Of a DNA stretch of 64,000 bases, positions 24,690 through 33,884 are shown in pieces. The stretch comes from Veillonellales bacterium (lineage in GTDB: Bacteria; Bacillota; Negativicutes; Veillonellales; Dialisteraceae). A model generated the notes under the pieces. That model was not told the origin of the DNA, searched no databases, and was given only the letters and a program-made list of their open reading frames with translations. The stretch covers positions 62,001 to 126,000 of the forward strand of contig CALXPQ010000005.1 of the NCBI GenBank assembly GCA_944390485.1. Reading direction: 5' to 3'. Made by a program: the position numbers and the translations under genes. Each line of letters starts with the position of its first letter. Position 1 is the first letter of the stretch.

Positions 24690-27158
24690 TTACAGGAGGG
24701 AGCCCTGGACGCTCGCTTCTTCTTCGTCGATGTCGTCTTTCGGAGTGACGGCGATGGAAGAGACGCGGTCGCCTTCCTGGAGTTTCACGAGGCGGACGCC
24801 CTGGACGTTCTTCGATTTCTTCACGGACACGCTCGCCACGGGCACGCGGATGACTTGCCCGCCTTCGGTGATGGTGATGATCTCGTCGTCTTCCTGCACG
24901 GAGACGAGGCCCACGGCCTTCTTGTTCTTGCCGAAGTTGCGGGAGCCCATGCCGCCGCGCTTCTGGAGAGTGTACGCTTCGGACTTGTTGCGCTTCGCGA
25001 AGCCGTCTTCGGAGACGGTGAGCACTTCCTGCTCGTCGGTGACGACGGCGCCGCCCACGACTTCGTCTCCGTCCTGCTTCATCTTGATGCCGATGACGCC
25101 CTGCGCCTGCCGGCCTTGGGGCGTCACGTCCGCTTCGTCGAAACGGATGGCCATGCCGAGGCGGGTGGCGATGACCACTTTGTCATGGTCGTTCGTGCGG
25201 CGCACGGCGATGAGCTCGTCCCCTTCGCGGAGGGTGATGGCGATGATGCCGTTCTTGCGGACGTTCGTGTATTCCGAGAAGGCGGTCTTCTTCACGTAGC
25301 CTCTGCGGGTGATCATGAAGAGGTACTTCGTCTGGGCGGATTTGTCGATGTCGAAGAGCTCGGTCACTTTCTCGCCGGACGCGAGGTTCGGCAGGAAGTT
25401 GATGATGGGCGTGCCCTTCGCGGTGCGGCTGGAGGACACGGTGATGTCCGCCGCGGTGAGCATGAAGACGCGGCCCCGGTTCGTGAAGAAGAGGAGGCGG
25501 TGATGGGTGGAGGTGGTGAGGATCTTCGCCACATAGTCCCCTTCCTTCGTTTTCATGCCGGCCACGCCGACGCCGCCCTTGCCCTGCTTGCGGTAGGTGT
25601 CGGTGGACATGCGCTTCACGTAGTTCTCATTGGTGAGCGTCACCACCATCGGTTCGTCGGGGATGAGGTCCGCCGCGTTGAATTCGGTGGCGTCCACGGT
25701 GATCTCCGTGCGGCGCTTGTCGCCGAAGCGCGCTTTCTCGTCGAGGAGCTCGTCTTTCACCACGCTCATGATTTTGTCCCGGCTGGAAAGGAGGTCTTCC
25801 AGGTAGGCGATCTGCTCTTTCACGTCCTTGTAGTCCGCTTCGATCTTGTCCCGTTCGAGGCCGGTGAGGCGGCGCAGGCGCATGTCGAGGATGGCGATGG
25901 CCTGCTTCTCGGAGAGGCCGAATTTCTCCATGAGGGAGGCTTTCGCGATGTCGTCGGTGCGGCTCTCGCGGATGGTGCGGATCACTTCGTCGATGTGGTC
26001 GAGGGCGATGAGGAGGCCTTCGAGGATGTGGGCCTTCGCTTTCGCCTTGTCCAGCTCGAAGACGCTCCGGCGGGTGATGACTTCTTCCTGATGTTTCAGG
26101 TAGTAATAGAGGATCTGCTTCAGGTTCAGGATGCGCGGATGGCCGTCCACGAGCGCCAGCATGATGGCGCCGAAGGTGGTCTGCATCTGGGTGTGCTTGA
26201 AGAGATTGTTCAGCATGATCTGCGGATTCACGTCCGCGCGGAGCTCGATGGCGATGCGCATGCCCGAACGGTCCGACTCGTCGCGCAGGGCGGTGATGCC
26301 GTCCACCACTTTCTGCCGCTGCAGGTCGGCGATGGTCTCGATGAGGCGCGCCTTATTCACCTGATAGGGCAGCTCTGTGACGACGATGCGGCTCTTACCG
26401 CGGCCCATGTCTTCGATCTCGGTGCGGGCGCGCACGGTGATGCCGCCGCGGCCGGTGCGGTACATGGCTTCGATGCCCTTCCGCCCCATGATGAGGCCCG
26501 CCGTGGGGAAGTCCGGACCCTTGATGTCCTGCATGAGCTCGTCGATGGTGATGTCCGGCCGGTCGATCATGTGGCACAGCCCGTCGATGACTTCATTCAT
26601 ATTGTGCGGCGGGATGTTCGTCGCCATGCCGACGGCGATGCCGTAGGACCCGTTCACGAGGAGATTCGGGATGCGCGACGGGAGCACCACCGGTTCCTGG
26701 AGGGAGCCGTCGTAGTTCGGCATGAAATCGACGGTATTCTTGTCCAGATCGCGGAGCATCTCCGTGGTGATCTTCGCCATGCGCATTTCCGTGTAACGCA
26801 TGGCCGCCGGGGAGTCGCCGTCCACGGAGCCGAAGTTGCCGTGGCCGTCCACCAGCGGGTAGCGCGTGGAGAAATCCTGCGCCATGCGCACCGCCGAGTC
26901 GTACACCGCCGTGTCGCCGTGGGGATGATACTTCCCGAGTACTTCGCCCACGATACGGGCGGATTTCTTATAGGGCTTGCCGGGGAGCATGCCCGCTTCC
27001 TGCATCGCGTACAGGATGCGACGGTGCACCGGCTTCAGCCCGTCCCTCACGTCCGGGAGCGCGCGGGAAACGATGACCGACATCGCGTAATCGATGTAGG
27101 ACCGCTTCATCTGCCCTTCCAGAGCGGTGGGGACGATTTTCCCTTCCTGCCACTCCAT
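24690..27158 (-). CDS. gyrA: DNA gyrase subunit A
   Basis: Type II topoisomerase subunit that cuts and rejoins DNA for negative supercoiling. At 822 aa it is full length. Catalytic Tyr122 lies in MRYTEM. The quinolone-determining region reads GDTAVYDS, with Thr83 and Asp87 in E. coli numbering. C-terminal beta-pinwheel blades follow from about 500, and the GyrA box appears as QKRGGMG near 745, a variant of QRRGGKG that marks gyrase rather than topoisomerase IV. AAAAGGAGAATCAT precedes the ATG. gyrB is not in the window. Confidence 0.97.
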   Translation of the reverse strand: MEWQEGKIVPTALEGQMKRSYIDYAMSVIVSRALPDVRDGLKPVHRRILYAMQEAGMLPGKPYKKSARIVGEVLGKYHPHGDTAVYDSAVRMAQDFSTRYPLVDGHGNFGSVDGDSPAAMRYTEMRMAKITTEMLRDLDKNTVDFMPNYDGSLQEPVVLPSRIPNLLVNGSYGIAVGMATNIPPHNMNEVIDGLCHMIDRPDITIDELMQDIKGPDFPTAGLIMGRKGIEAMYRTGRGGITVRARTEIEDMGRGKSRIVVTELPYQVNKARLIETIADLQRQKVVDGITALRDESDRSGMRIAIELRADVNPQIMLNNLFKHTQMQTTFGAIMLALVDGHPRILNLKQILYYYLKHQEEVITRRSVFELDKAKAKAHILEGLLIALDHIDEVIRTIRESRTDDIAKASLMEKFGLSEKQAIAILDMRLRRLTGLERDKIEADYKDVKEQIAYLEDLLSSRDKIMSVVKDELLDEKARFGDKRRTEITVDATEFNAADLIPDEPMVVTLTNENYVKRMSTDTYRKQGKGGVGVAGMKTKEGDYVAKILTTSTHHRLLFFTNRGRVFMLTAADITVSSSRTAKGTPIINFLPNLASGEKVTELFDIDKSAQTKYLFMITRRGYVKKTAFSEYTNVRKNGIIAITLREGDELIAVRRTNDHDKVVIATRLGMAIRFDEADVTPQGRQAQGVIGIKMKQDGDEVVGGAVVTDEQEVLTVSEDGFAKRNKSEAYTLQKRGGMGSRNFGKNKKAVGLVSVQEDDEIITITEGGQVIRVPVASVSVKKSKNVQGVRLVKLQEGDRVSSIAVTPKDDIDEEEASVQGSLL

Positions 27159-27186
27159 ATGATTCTCCTTTTCCTCTGCTTCGCAG

Positions 27187-27240
27187 AAAAAACCGGCGGG
27201 AATCTGCCCTGCCGGTCAGCTTGATTTTGTTTTCATTATA
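27187..27240 (-). promoter_or_regulatory. gyrA promoter and attenuator-like leader hairpin
   Basis: An extended -10 (TGGTATAAT, minus strand 27235-27243) is followed within about 20 nt by ACCGGC-a-GGG…CCC-GCCGGT and then TTTTTT (27187-27216), about 30 nt before the gyrA start. This has the form of a Rho-independent terminator inside the leader. No upstream minus-strand gene exists that it would otherwise end. Confidence 0.55.
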
Positions 27241-27461
27241 CCATATCTCCCCGATGCGCCCCAAATTCCGCGCTTCTCGCGGAAATCGCCCGGACCGGGG
27301 CGAGAAATCATACAGATATGTATGTTTCGTATCACAACGGCGCTCCGGCGGGGAAACAGGGCCCCGGAGGCGCGCTTTCTCAAACGGCCCGGCCTGTAGT
27401 ATAATAAGTAAAATTGTCAATCGACCAGACCCTCGTCGAAAGCGGAAAAGGAGGTGCACCC

Positions 27462-27965
27462 ATGAAACGACATCTGCGGCTCGCGGCAGCGGCCATCCTT
27501 CTCGCAGCGGGCACCGCGCTCGCCGGATGCAGCAAGCTCCCCTTTTTCAGCGATCCCTGGGAGGGCACATGGTGGGGCGTGCAGGACGCCGGCATGAACT
27601 GGTCCGGCGATGAGATCCGCAATCTGGAGACCTTCACCTTCACGAAAGACGGCGACACCGTCACCGTGGTACACAAGACCCAGCGCGGCGGCAAAGAGAT
27701 CGACGGCAGTCTCTCCGGCACGGCCCGGGAGGACGGCGGCCGGCTCACCATCACGCCCGCCGACGGCGGCCGGGAAGTGACCTTCTCCTACAGCCGCACC
27801 GGCAGCGAGATCGAGACGTCCCTCACGAATGCGGACGGCTCCCCGGTGATGCTGAAGGAACTCACCGAAGAGAACAACGCCGAGATGGAGCAGATCCGGA
27901 GCGAGATCGTGAAGACCGCGTCCCGCCCGGAGAACCGCGTGAATACCACCCTGTCCCGCCGGTAA
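27462..27965 (+). CDS. predicted lipoprotein (167 aa)
   Basis: A type II signal peptide with lipobox LAGC (Cys at residue 22) is followed by a short beta-rich domain beginning PWEGTWWGVQDAGMNW and containing repeated strands (FTFTKDGDTVTVVHK, SGTAREDGGRLTITP). This resembles small lipocalin-like or META-like stress lipoproteins in shape only. AAAAGGAGGTGCACCC precedes the ATG, with TATAAT at about 27,398-27,404. It is monocistronic and ended by a strong terminator. Anchoring to the inner or outer membrane leaflet is expected; function unknown. Confidence 0.82.
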   Translation: MKRHLRLAAAAILLAAGTALAGCSKLPFFSDPWEGTWWGVQDAGMNWSGDEIRNLETFTFTKDGDTVTVVHKTQRGGKEIDGSLSGTAREDGGRLTITPADGGREVTFSYSRTGSEIETSLTNADGSPVMLKELTEENNAEMEQIRSEIVKTASRPENRVNTTLSRR

Positions 27966-27977
27966 GTCAGTCAAGAA

Positions 27978-28010
27978 AATCCCCGCAGCTTTCTGCTGCG
28001 GGGATTTTTT
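27978..28010 (+). terminator. terminator after lipoprotein gene
   Basis: AATCCCCGCAG / CTGCGGGGATT perfect 11-bp stem followed by TTTTTT. Confidence 0.9.
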
Positions 28011-28020
28011 CATGCCATGC

Positions 28021-28046
28021 AAAAGGGCCCGCCTCGCGGCGGGCCC
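28021..28046 (-). terminator. terminator after hsp20
   Basis: GGGCCCGCC / GGCGGGCCC stem with TTTT on the minus strand, 45 bp after the hsp20 stop. Confidence 0.7.
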
Positions 28047-28091
28047 TTCTGCAAAGAGGGGATTAGAATGAAACGAAATGGGGGATATGGG

Positions 28092-28517
28092 TCAGCCGAT
28101 CTGGATGTGATACGGCGCTTTCTCGATTTCCTGTTCCACTTTCGGGAGGGAGATCGTGAGGATGCCGTCTTTCAGGTCAGCCTTGATATCTTCTTTCTTG
28201 ATGCCTTTCACAGCGAACTGACGGCGGAAGGCGGAGGTGACTCTCTCCCGTCTCAGGAAGTGGCGGTCTTCGTCTTTCGTCTCCTTCGTGTCGTCTTTCT
28301 TCGCGTCGATGGTGAGCACGTCGTTCGCATAGGTGACGTTCACTTCGTCTTTCGTGAAGCCGGGCAGGTCGGCCTTGATCTCATAGTGGTCTTTCAGCTC
28401 CTCGATATCTACCTTCGGAACTTTGACCGTGCTTGCCGGTGCGAAATCGTCAAAGAACTGATCCAGCGCGCTGCCGCCGAAGAATCCATCATCGAACATA
28501 GGAAGTAAACTACGCAT
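28092..28517 (-). CDS. small heat shock protein, Hsp20 family
   Basis: ATP-independent chaperone holding unfolded proteins. The 141-aa product has a short N-terminal region rich in Phe/Asp, and then the alpha-crystallin domain from about residue 38 (VDIEELKDHYEIKADLPGF). The C-terminal part includes the A-x-x-x-[DN]-G-[IV]-L signature (ADLKDGILTISLPK), with an IQI-type tail motif. The start is the ATG at 28517 after AAAGGAG; an in-frame TTG lies two codons upstream. Control is by the CIRCE element upstream. Confidence 0.93.
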   Translation of the reverse strand: MRSLLPMFDDGFFGGSALDQFFDDFAPASTVKVPKVDIEELKDHYEIKADLPGFTKDEVNVTYANDVLTIDAKKDDTKETKDEDRHFLRRERVTSAFRRQFAVKGIKKEDIKADLKDGILTISLPKVEQEIEKAPYHIQIG

Positions 28518-28600
28518 ATCCAAGACTCCTTTCCGGTCTAACTTTTCTGTTTTGTCCTCGGGAGGCCTCCCTTTCAGGGCTCCTTCCTGATTACGTCCCT

Positions 28601-28644
28601 ATTATATGCGTTATTAGCACTCATGTCAAGCGAGTGCTAATAAC
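28601..28644 (-). promoter_or_regulatory. perfect CIRCE operator over a consensus sigma-70 promoter
   Basis: TTAGCACTC (28614-28622), 9 nt, GAGTGCTAA (28632-28640) matches the CIRCE consensus exactly, and the arms extend to 13 perfect base pairs (28610-28644). The minus-strand promoter TTGACA (28624-28629), 17 bp, TATAAT (28601-28606) lies within it, so HrcA binding would block RNA polymerase. Confidence 0.95.
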
Positions 28645-28711
28645 ATTTTGAAGATTTTTCCAGAAATATTTTTGCGCACCGCTGCCCCATCTCTCCCGGC
28701 GGCGCGCACAC

Positions 28712-28736
28712 AAAAAGACGGGCCGCGGGACCCGTC
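28712..28736 (-). terminator. terminator after the McrC-like gene
   Basis: GACGGG…CCCGTC stem followed on the minus strand by TTTTT, just after the stop at 28743. Confidence 0.8.
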
Positions 28737-28742
28737 TCTCTT

Positions 28743-30485
28743 TTATTTCCGAAGCGCCGCGAAATAGTCTTCCAGGAGCCCCGGAAGCTGGCCGTTCGCC
28801 GCGAGACCCGGCGCGAGCGAGATGAAGCGCAGGCTGTAGTCCTCGTCGGAGAGCGGCGGCACCTCCCGCGGGAAGACCGCCCACACTTCCTTCACGGGGC
28901 GGCTGTCCCGGAGCGAGTCGTGCTCGTCCATGTCTCGGTAGAATTTCGTATTCATGTCGCGGTACGCGTTGAACTGGATGCGCAGCTCCGTGCTGCTGCC
29001 CGCTTCTTTCCACAGGCGGTAGATGTCGCGGTACTTGAAATCCGCCACGAGCGAGCCGTAGTACAGGGATTTCCAGTAGTAGTCGATGCGCATGTCCGGC
29101 CGGCGGTGGGCGTGGTTCGTATAGAGCGGCGCGGTCATGCGGTCCGTGTCGGCGGCGGTGCCCGGCACGAGCGCGTCATAGGCGAGGCGCACCTCCTCTT
29201 CCCCGCGGGCCATGCGGATCACCGTGCCCGACTCGAGACTCTCGAGGATGTACTGGCCGCCGTCCTCCGTCACGGCGGGGCCGCTCTCGGTGTGCCACCC
29301 CTCTGCGGCGAGGGCCTTCACGAAGGTGAGGAAGCACCACAGCTCGTAGAGCTTGTCCGTGCGCTTCCACTGAAAGCGGTAGAACGACGACACGGAGAGG
29401 CTCGTCTCCGGCCGCTGGAGATGGCGGTGCAGATGGTACAGCACGGCGTAGCGCGGATCGCGGAAGACCGTCATGTCCGGCACGAGGGGATGGACCGTCT
29501 CCGCCTCGGCGAACCACGGCGCGCGGCGCGCCTCGCGGATGGCGTTCCGGAGCTGCTGCGCCCGCCGGCGGTACCCGGCGAACCGCTCCAGCGCCTCGGC
29601 GCGCATGCGGTACTGGTAGTCCTTCTTGTACCGCCGGAACTCTTCCTGCTCGCGCCCCACGCGCTCGGCGTTCTCGTCGATCTTCATGATGAATTCCCGG
29701 AGGCTCTGGTCCAGTCCGAGGAGGATGGTCTTCGCATAGCGGTTCTCCGGCACGTCCCAGGTGGTCTCCGTGCGGATGGCCCACGTGTAGGGCAGGCCCG
29801 TGTGCAGGCGCTCCCGCCCGGGCCGGCAGTGGGCCTCCTCCTTCCGCTCCCGGTCCGCGGGGACGCGGCTCGCCCGGAGCGTGATGCGGCTGTTCGCCGT
29901 GCGGGCCAGCTCGCCCATCACGTGGAGCACCCGGTCGAAGACGTCGCTCACCACGTAGAACCGGAGCAGCATGGCGCTCCCCACGCCGAGGGCGTCCCCG
30001 AGGGACGGGGAGATGTGCATGGTGCGCTTCATGAAATCGAAGGACAGCCGACGGATCTCCCCGAGGAGCTCGTCCCGCATGGCCTGCCACTGCTGCTTCT
30101 CCAGATAGCGCGGCACGATCTCGACGACGCCGTACCACGTGCGGCCCCGCCCCGTCACGGTGATGACGTAGTACCCCGGCACGAGGGGGAAATTCCGCGC
30201 CTCGAAGAGCGTCACAAAGCGCCCTTCCGGCGGCAGGGTCGCCTCCCCGTCCCGGCTCTCCCGGCCGGGCACGGTCACCACGTCGAGCCCGTCCATGGTG
30301 AAGCGGAAATCCGGCGGCGCGCGGAAGAGGAGACTGATATCCTGATTCTCCACCATGCCGAGGCCGGCGGTGAAATGCTCCCCGTCGAGCTGGGACGCGT
30401 CCTCCGTGAAAGAGAGGAGCGGCCGGCCCCCTTCGCGCGTGCGGAACCGCACCTCGAAAGGCAGGCGGTCAGAAGGTGTAGTCAT
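28743..30485 (-). CDS. DUF2357 / McrC-like nuclease subunit
   Basis: A 580-aa protein. The N-terminal half is beta-rich with FPLVPGYYVITVTG, typical of DUF2357 proteins that accompany McrB-like AAA+ proteins. The central part is a long helical, Arg/Glu-rich region (about 240-330). The C-terminal part has a PD-(D/E)XK nuclease pattern: PDMRID near 460 and LVADFKYRD near 480 (D…DxK). A role as the DNA-cleaving subunit of a type IV-like restriction complex is inferred from these motifs and its partner. It overlaps the AAA+ gene by 17 bp. Confidence 0.85.
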   Translation of the reverse strand: MTTPSDRLPFEVRFRTREGGRPLLSFTEDASQLDGEHFTAGLGMVENQDISLLFRAPPDFRFTMDGLDVVTVPGRESRDGEATLPPEGRFVTLFEARNFPLVPGYYVITVTGRGRTWYGVVEIVPRYLEKQQWQAMRDELLGEIRRLSFDFMKRTMHISPSLGDALGVGSAMLLRFYVVSDVFDRVLHVMGELARTANSRITLRASRVPADRERKEEAHCRPGRERLHTGLPYTWAIRTETTWDVPENRYAKTILLGLDQSLREFIMKIDENAERVGREQEEFRRYKKDYQYRMRAEALERFAGYRRRAQQLRNAIREARRAPWFAEAETVHPLVPDMTVFRDPRYAVLYHLHRHLQRPETSLSVSSFYRFQWKRTDKLYELWCFLTFVKALAAEGWHTESGPAVTEDGGQYILESLESGTVIRMARGEEEVRLAYDALVPGTAADTDRMTAPLYTNHAHRRPDMRIDYYWKSLYYGSLVADFKYRDIYRLWKEAGSSTELRIQFNAYRDMNTKFYRDMDEHDSLRDSRPVKEVWAVFPREVPPLSDEDYSLRFISLAPGLAANGQLPGLLEDYFAALRK

Positions 30486-32616
30486 ACAGTTTCAGCTCCT
30501 TCGCCTTCCGGAGGAGGACCCGGCGGGACTCGCCGAAGGGCGACAAGCGGCTGAAGCGGTCCAGCACCGCCGCCGCTTCCCCGGTGAGGCGTCCTTCCTC
30601 GTCCTCCGCCACCAGCGCGCGGAGCTGCTCGCCCGAGCCGCGGAGCTTCGTCAGGATGCGCTGCACCGTCTGGCAGTCCAGCCCGTCCGCCCGGGTGAAG
30701 ACCGCGCTCTCGGGGATATTGTACAGGTACCGCCCCATCTGGCGCGCCACGCGGTAGCCGAAGCCCCCCGCGGGGCCGCTCTTGCGGAGCGTCTCATTCA
30801 GCGCGTCGAGGAAATCCAGCTCCGCTTCGGTGAGCGCCACCGTGTCCGACACGCGGCGGAAGGACTCCCACTCCGCGGCGGACACCTCCGGCCACACCTC
30901 CGGCTCCGTCCGGCCGATGCGGGCGAGGTCGCGGAATTTCCCCTGATGGAGTGTGATCACGTTCGCCCGGTCGAGGATCTTGTCCGAGAAATGGTACGTC
31001 GACTCATCCACATTCACCGTGCCGGTGAAAAGCACGTTCCGCCCCACGGGGATCTCCGCCGGGTAGGCCGCGCTGTTGTAGATGCGCGGCGCGAGCGACG
31101 GATTGTACAGCCGGACCACCGGATTTTCCTCTTTCTCGAGGACGGAGATGAACTGGGCGAAATAATGCTCCGCCCGGGCGAGATTCATCTCGTCGAAGCA
31201 CACGATGTACATCTTCTCCGGATGGCGCGACGCCTCCACCAGGAGCTCCGCCAGCCCCGTGTCCGCCGGGCGGTAGATCATGTTCTTCATATCGAGATAG
31301 CCCAGGAGATCGCTGTCGTCCATCCACGACGGCCGCACGGGGATCATCACCGCCTGCTCCTTCGGGAGCCCCATGGCGTCCGCGTAGAGCCGCACGAGCC
31401 CCGACTTGCCCGTGCCGCTCATCCCCGCGAGGATGACGAGGCACGACACCTTGAGGGACACGTGGAAATTGATGAGATCCTGCGCCGTGTAGAGAAGCCC
31501 CCGGTTCTGCGCCGTGCGGGCGAGCCGGTCCAGGAACGCCGCTTCCGTGAGCGCTTCCGGAGCGGGCACAGCGTCTGCGGCGGGCTTCGCCTCCTGCGCC
31601 GCCTTCCGGCCCTCGCCCTTCTTCTGGGCCGTCTTCTCCCCGGAGCGGCGGCCCTTCTCGCCGCCCTTCTCCGCGGTCTTCTTCGGCGCGTCCTGCGCGG
31701 CGTCCTTCTCTTTCCCCTTCTCCGGCGCGGATTCCCGGGCGGCATCTCCGCGGCCCTGCCGCTGCGAAGAAGCGCGCCCCTGCCGCTTCCGGCCGCCGAG
31801 GAGCCGGAGCAGATTGCCGTCCTCCGGCACCGGCGCGAGATTTTCCTTCAGGAACGGCACCAGAGACGCGGGGATGAAGCACAGCGGCGCCGTGCGGCAC
31901 AGCACGATCTGCGCGTGAATGTCCGGCGCGCCGAGGTCCACCGGCGCATAGCCCAGATCCCGCTTGTCCGGCAGCTCGAAATATGCGCCACCTTCGGTGA
32001 TCTCCGCCTTGCGGAACGTCTCCTCATGGAGCGGCGCGAAAAGCACATACCCCTTCTTCTTCCCCGCGTCGGGATGGCGGAACGCCGCCAGCACCAGCGG
32101 CGGGAGCTGCGCCCGGTCCCAGTAGCGGCGGGACAGCCCGGGGAGCGGCTTCCCCTCCGCGAGATGCCAGCAGAACTTGTTGATGTCCCCGTCGAACGCC
32201 GGGTCCGCCTCCGCGTCGAAGACCGGCACCGGCACGAACGCCGTCCCGTCCTCCATGGAGAGCGGCTCCGCCTCCGCCTGCACGTCGTCGATGACGAAAT
32301 ACTTGTTATTGCGGAGCGCCGGCGTGAAGAGCACCAGCTTGCCGCTCCACTGCTCCTCCAGCGCGGCCCACGCCTCCTTGTCCGACGGGAACGTGCTGCA
32401 GTCGTAGCCGATGCGGCTCATGAACCCCGTGAAGCCCAGGCGCTGCGCGTCCTCATAGCCGCGGGGCAGCGGCGACAGAGGTTCCACAAAAAAACGGTAA
32501 TCCTGCTCGCCCGCCGCGGGGTACGCCGCTTTCACCCCCGTGCGGATGCGGCCGATCACCTTGCCGTCTTCCTGACGGAACGACGAATAATTCACATATC
32601 CATTATTCAATGCCAT
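30469..32616 (-). CDS. McrB-like AAA+ NTPase with long charged linker
   Basis: A 715-aa protein in three parts. The N-terminal region (1-270) is unrecognised and may be the target-binding domain. A Lys/Glu/Ala/Gln-rich low-complexity linker spans about 275-350. The AAA+ domain starts near 370, with Walker A GMSGTGKS near 398, SWMDDSDLLGY, Walker B YIVCFDEMN near 470, and a FTGTVNVDEST sensor near 530. Classical McrB carries MNTADRS there and uses GTP; this variant suggests a divergent NTPase. AAAGGAAT precedes the ATG. It forms a two-gene operon with the DUF2357 nuclease. Confidence 0.85.
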   Translation of the reverse strand: MALNNGYVNYSSFRQEDGKVIGRIRTGVKAAYPAAGEQDYRFFVEPLSPLPRGYEDAQRLGFTGFMSRIGYDCSTFPSDKEAWAALEEQWSGKLVLFTPALRNNKYFVIDDVQAEAEPLSMEDGTAFVPVPVFDAEADPAFDGDINKFCWHLAEGKPLPGLSRRYWDRAQLPPLVLAAFRHPDAGKKKGYVLFAPLHEETFRKAEITEGGAYFELPDKRDLGYAPVDLGAPDIHAQIVLCRTAPLCFIPASLVPFLKENLAPVPEDGNLLRLLGGRKRQGRASSQRQGRGDAARESAPEKGKEKDAAQDAPKKTAEKGGEKGRRSGEKTAQKKGEGRKAAQEAKPAADAVPAPEALTEAAFLDRLARTAQNRGLLYTAQDLINFHVSLKVSCLVILAGMSGTGKSGLVRLYADAMGLPKEQAVMIPVRPSWMDDSDLLGYLDMKNMIYRPADTGLAELLVEASRHPEKMYIVCFDEMNLARAEHYFAQFISVLEKEENPVVRLYNPSLAPRIYNSAAYPAEIPVGRNVLFTGTVNVDESTYHFSDKILDRANVITLHQGKFRDLARIGRTEPEVWPEVSAAEWESFRRVSDTVALTEAELDFLDALNETLRKSGPAGGFGYRVARQMGRYLYNIPESAVFTRADGLDCQTVQRILTKLRGSGEQLRALVAEDEEGRLTGEAAAVLDRFSRLSPFGESRRVLLRKAKELKLYDYTF

Positions 32617-32960
32617 TATTAAATTCCTTTCTCAATTCCCATCCGGAGCAGCATCCTCCCGATGGCCCAATTCCGGCCTATGCATGACGGCGCGCCGCCG
32701 TCCCGATCACGGCCATGATCCTCAAATCTGAAATGTGTGGAAAGTCCCCTTTCCTGCGGAGACCGTCGCCGGCCTCCCCGCCTCCTTTCTTTATATCCAG
32801 TTTCTATTTTAGCACACCGGCGGTCAAATCCCGCCGCTGGGAAGCGGGAAATTTCTCCCGCGCGGGAGAAATGGGGAAAGAGGGCGCGCCGCCCTCCGGG
32901 CCTGTCAGAAAGTGGACGATTTTGAAATCAAAATCCCTTCCCTTATAAACGGGACCTCTC
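32617..32960. other. gene-free stretch with palindromes upstream of McrB-like gene
   Basis: No credible gene. It contains ATTTCTCCC-gcgc-GGGAGAAAT (32849-32868 region) and GATTTTGA-AA-TCAAAATC (32918-32935). By position these may be remnants of a diverged repeat unit ahead of the array that follows. The promoter of the McrB-like gene must lie here, but I see no clear one. Confidence 0.45.
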
Positions 32961-33085
32961 CGCACCGGCCTCCATTCAAAAGCGCAGGGAGCCGAACCCG
33001 CGCTGAACTTGCGTCGTGCATGAGGTGCGGGCTTCATGTTCGATGCACACGTTTCGCATACACCGGGGCGGGCCCACATTTCGAT
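32961..33085 (+). repeat. partial copy of the 400-bp repeat (3' part)
   Basis: Matches the 3' part of the units that follow (CCGGCCTCC…GCTGAACTTGC…GGGCTTCATGTTCGATGCA…GCGGGCCCACAT), with several substitutions and a deletion of about 45 bp before GCCGT. Confidence 0.8.
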
Positions 33086-33484
33086 GCCGTACGTGTCTCT
33101 CATTTACGAACGTTTCCATTTCTGGAATGCGATTCCATGGTCCCTTACTTTCCCCCTTGTCCCGACAAGGCGGAAAGTAAGCAAAGGGCCAAACGGCCGC
33201 CCCGTCACTCCGGCCTAAGATTTGATGGCCCTCCGCTGACGGAATGAAACTCGCTCGCTGCGCTCGCTCAGACAGTCATTCCGTCCGGGCGCTCCGGGCC
33301 GTCAAATCTTGCCCCTGCGGGGCCGGCCTCCGTTCCAATGGGCGGGGTGCTGGACCAATGCTGAACTTGCATCGGACATGGGATGCGGGCTTCATGTTCG
33401 ATGCAAACGCTTCGCACACACCGGAGCGGGCCCACATCACAATGAAAAATTTCTTTCGTAAGCGGTGCGGGCCCATATGGAGAG
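33086..33484 (+). repeat. full 399-bp structured repeat, copy 1
   Basis: Contains TGGAAT-gcg-ATTCCA; a hairpin CTTACTTTCC (33144-33153) / GGAAAGTAAG (33172-33181) with inner CTTGTC/GACAAG; and a long nested hairpin at about 33,217-33,309 with outer arms AAGATTTGA / TCAAATCTT and inner arms ACGGAATGA / TCATTCCGT. Short ORFs through it lack ribosome sites and codon coherence. It is nearly identical to copy 2. Confidence 0.9.
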
Positions 33485-33884
33485 GCCGTACGTGTCTCTC
33501 ATTTACGACCGTTTCCATTTCTGGAATGCGATTCCATGGTCCCTTACTTTCCCCCTTGTCCCGACAAGGCGGAAAGTAAGCAAAGGGCCAAACGGCCGCC
33601 CCGTCACTCCGGCCTAAGATTTGATGGCCCTCCGCTGACGGAATGAAACTCGCTCGCTGCGCTCGCTCAGACAGTCATTCCGTCCGGGCGCTCCGGGCCG
33701 TCAAATCTTGCCCCTGCGGGGCCGGCCTCCGTTCCAACGGGCGGGGATGCTGGACCAATGCTGAACTTGCATCGGACATGGGATGCGGGCTTCATGTTCG
33801 ATGCACACGTTTCGCATACACCGGGGCGGGCTCACATCACAATGAAAAATTTCTTTCGTAAGCGGTGCGGGCCCATATGGAGAG
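33485..33884 (+). repeat. full 400-bp structured repeat, copy 2
   Basis: Near-identical to copy 1, including all hairpins; differences are a handful of substitutions and one inserted base (GGCGGGGATGC versus GGCGGGGTGC). The high identity implies recent duplication or gene conversion. Confidence 0.9.

Noticed and set aside
28517..28523. TTG start two codons upstream for hsp20
   Set aside because: The ATG at 28517 is better spaced from AAAGGAG; the difference is only two residues.
33244..33861. Repeated 'hypothetical protein' frames in the 400-bp units
   Set aside because: No ribosome sites, frames differ with single-base indels between copies, and conservation follows hairpins rather than codons.
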